NCBI GenBank assembly: GCA_026390075.1
Contig: JAPLGP010000059.1
Coordinates: 1 to 52,661, forward strand
Reading direction: 5' to 3'
DNA: 52,661 bases
Origin: Campylobacterales bacterium
Lineage (GTDB): Bacteria; Campylobacterota; Campylobacteria; Campylobacterales; Sulfurimonadaceae
The notes below the pieces were generated by a model, which saw only the letters and a list, made by a program, of their open reading frames with translations, was not told where the DNA came from and did no database searches. The position numbers were made by a program, and so were the translations under genes. The number at the start of each line of letters is the position of its first letter. Positions within the stretch are counted from its first letter, which is position 1. Positions 52,605 to 52,661 of the stretch are shown one piece after another.

Positions 52605-52661
52605 TTAATATAAACCGAATCTTCCATCGTTTCTTTTGTAAAGAACACGCGTTTTACCTTC
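52605..52661 (-). CDS. 3' end of an unidentified gene (partial)
   Basis: A minus-strand frame enters from the right edge and ends at 52605-52607 after EGKTRVLYKRNDGRFGLY. The composition is protein-like, but 18 residues do not allow a family call. It converges on recG with a dispersed repeat between them. Confidence 0.4.
   Translation of the reverse strand, partial: EGKTRVLYKRNDGRFGLY

Noticed and set aside
1-52661. CRISPR arrays, tRNA or rRNA genes
   Set aside because: I saw no regularly spaced repeats with unique spacers. The non-coding gaps are short and none shows a tRNA cloverleaf. Not an exhaustive search.

Overview
The window reads as AT-rich chromosomal DNA of a campylobacterotal (epsilonproteobacterial) bacterium, most likely Sulfurimonas or a near relative. 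This rests on the short MurE and RecG, the futalosine-route menaquinone gene mqnC, an HrgA-like protein of the Helicobacter type, HemJ, LPP20-type lipoprotein, extended -10 promoters (TGnTATAAT) without clear -35 boxes, and a multihaem cytochrome. The genus is an inference; no rRNA gene is present.

Layout. 1-4240: accessory left flank with an AAA ATPase, a MASE1 diguanylate cyclase, a candidate small RNA and a decayed DNA alkylation repair gene. 4241-8514: coupled TonB receptor (frameshifted), periplasmic protein and GGDEF-EAL sensor. 8584-12832: Tsx-like porin, zinc-ribbon protein and the rpmJ-rpsM-rpsK-rpsD-rpoA-rplQ operon. 13054-20267: housekeeping block (NifU-like, murE, 2Fe-2S ferredoxin, panD, ybaB, PDZ protein, ispA, tkt). 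20318-24976: minus-strand OprC/NosA-like TonB receptor, agmatine deiminase, YoeB-type toxin-antitoxin and HrgA-like protein. 25115-38861: alr, NlpC/P60 lipoprotein, rsmG, PAS-GGDEF-EAL, ribA, hemB, argF, uppP, trpS, hpf, hemJ, der, LPP20 lipoprotein, phosphoribosyltransferase. 38862-41616: restriction-modification island flanked by two copies of the 3' end of the phosphoribosyltransferase gene. 41620-52661: cytochrome c, DjlA-like protein, EamA transporter, kdsA with an inserted ParE-type toxin-antitoxin, ribH, nusB, decahaem cytochrome, mqnC, a broken M16 peptidase homologue, a candidate type I toxin-antitoxin locus and recG.

The strongest unexplained signal is a 12-base word, TTCCACATGCCA, and its complement. 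I find 12 perfect copies and about 19 with one mismatch, on both strands, mostly inside genes. Two convergent gene pairs are separated by inverted pairs of the word that can form hairpins. The word is missing from the genes that look acquired (restriction-modification, the TonB/c-di-GMP cluster, hrgA) and from the ribosomal operon. This is the pattern of a DNA uptake sequence as known in Neisseria and Haemophilus; I know of none described for this group. 

Other points: a 25-residue hydrophobic peptide gene whose start is sealed in a hairpin and faced by an antisense promoter; three genes with a -10 box only 6-7 bases before the ATG (probably leaderless); and a 14-base tandem duplication that breaks the M16 gene. 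All positions and counts were read by eye and may miss degenerate copies.
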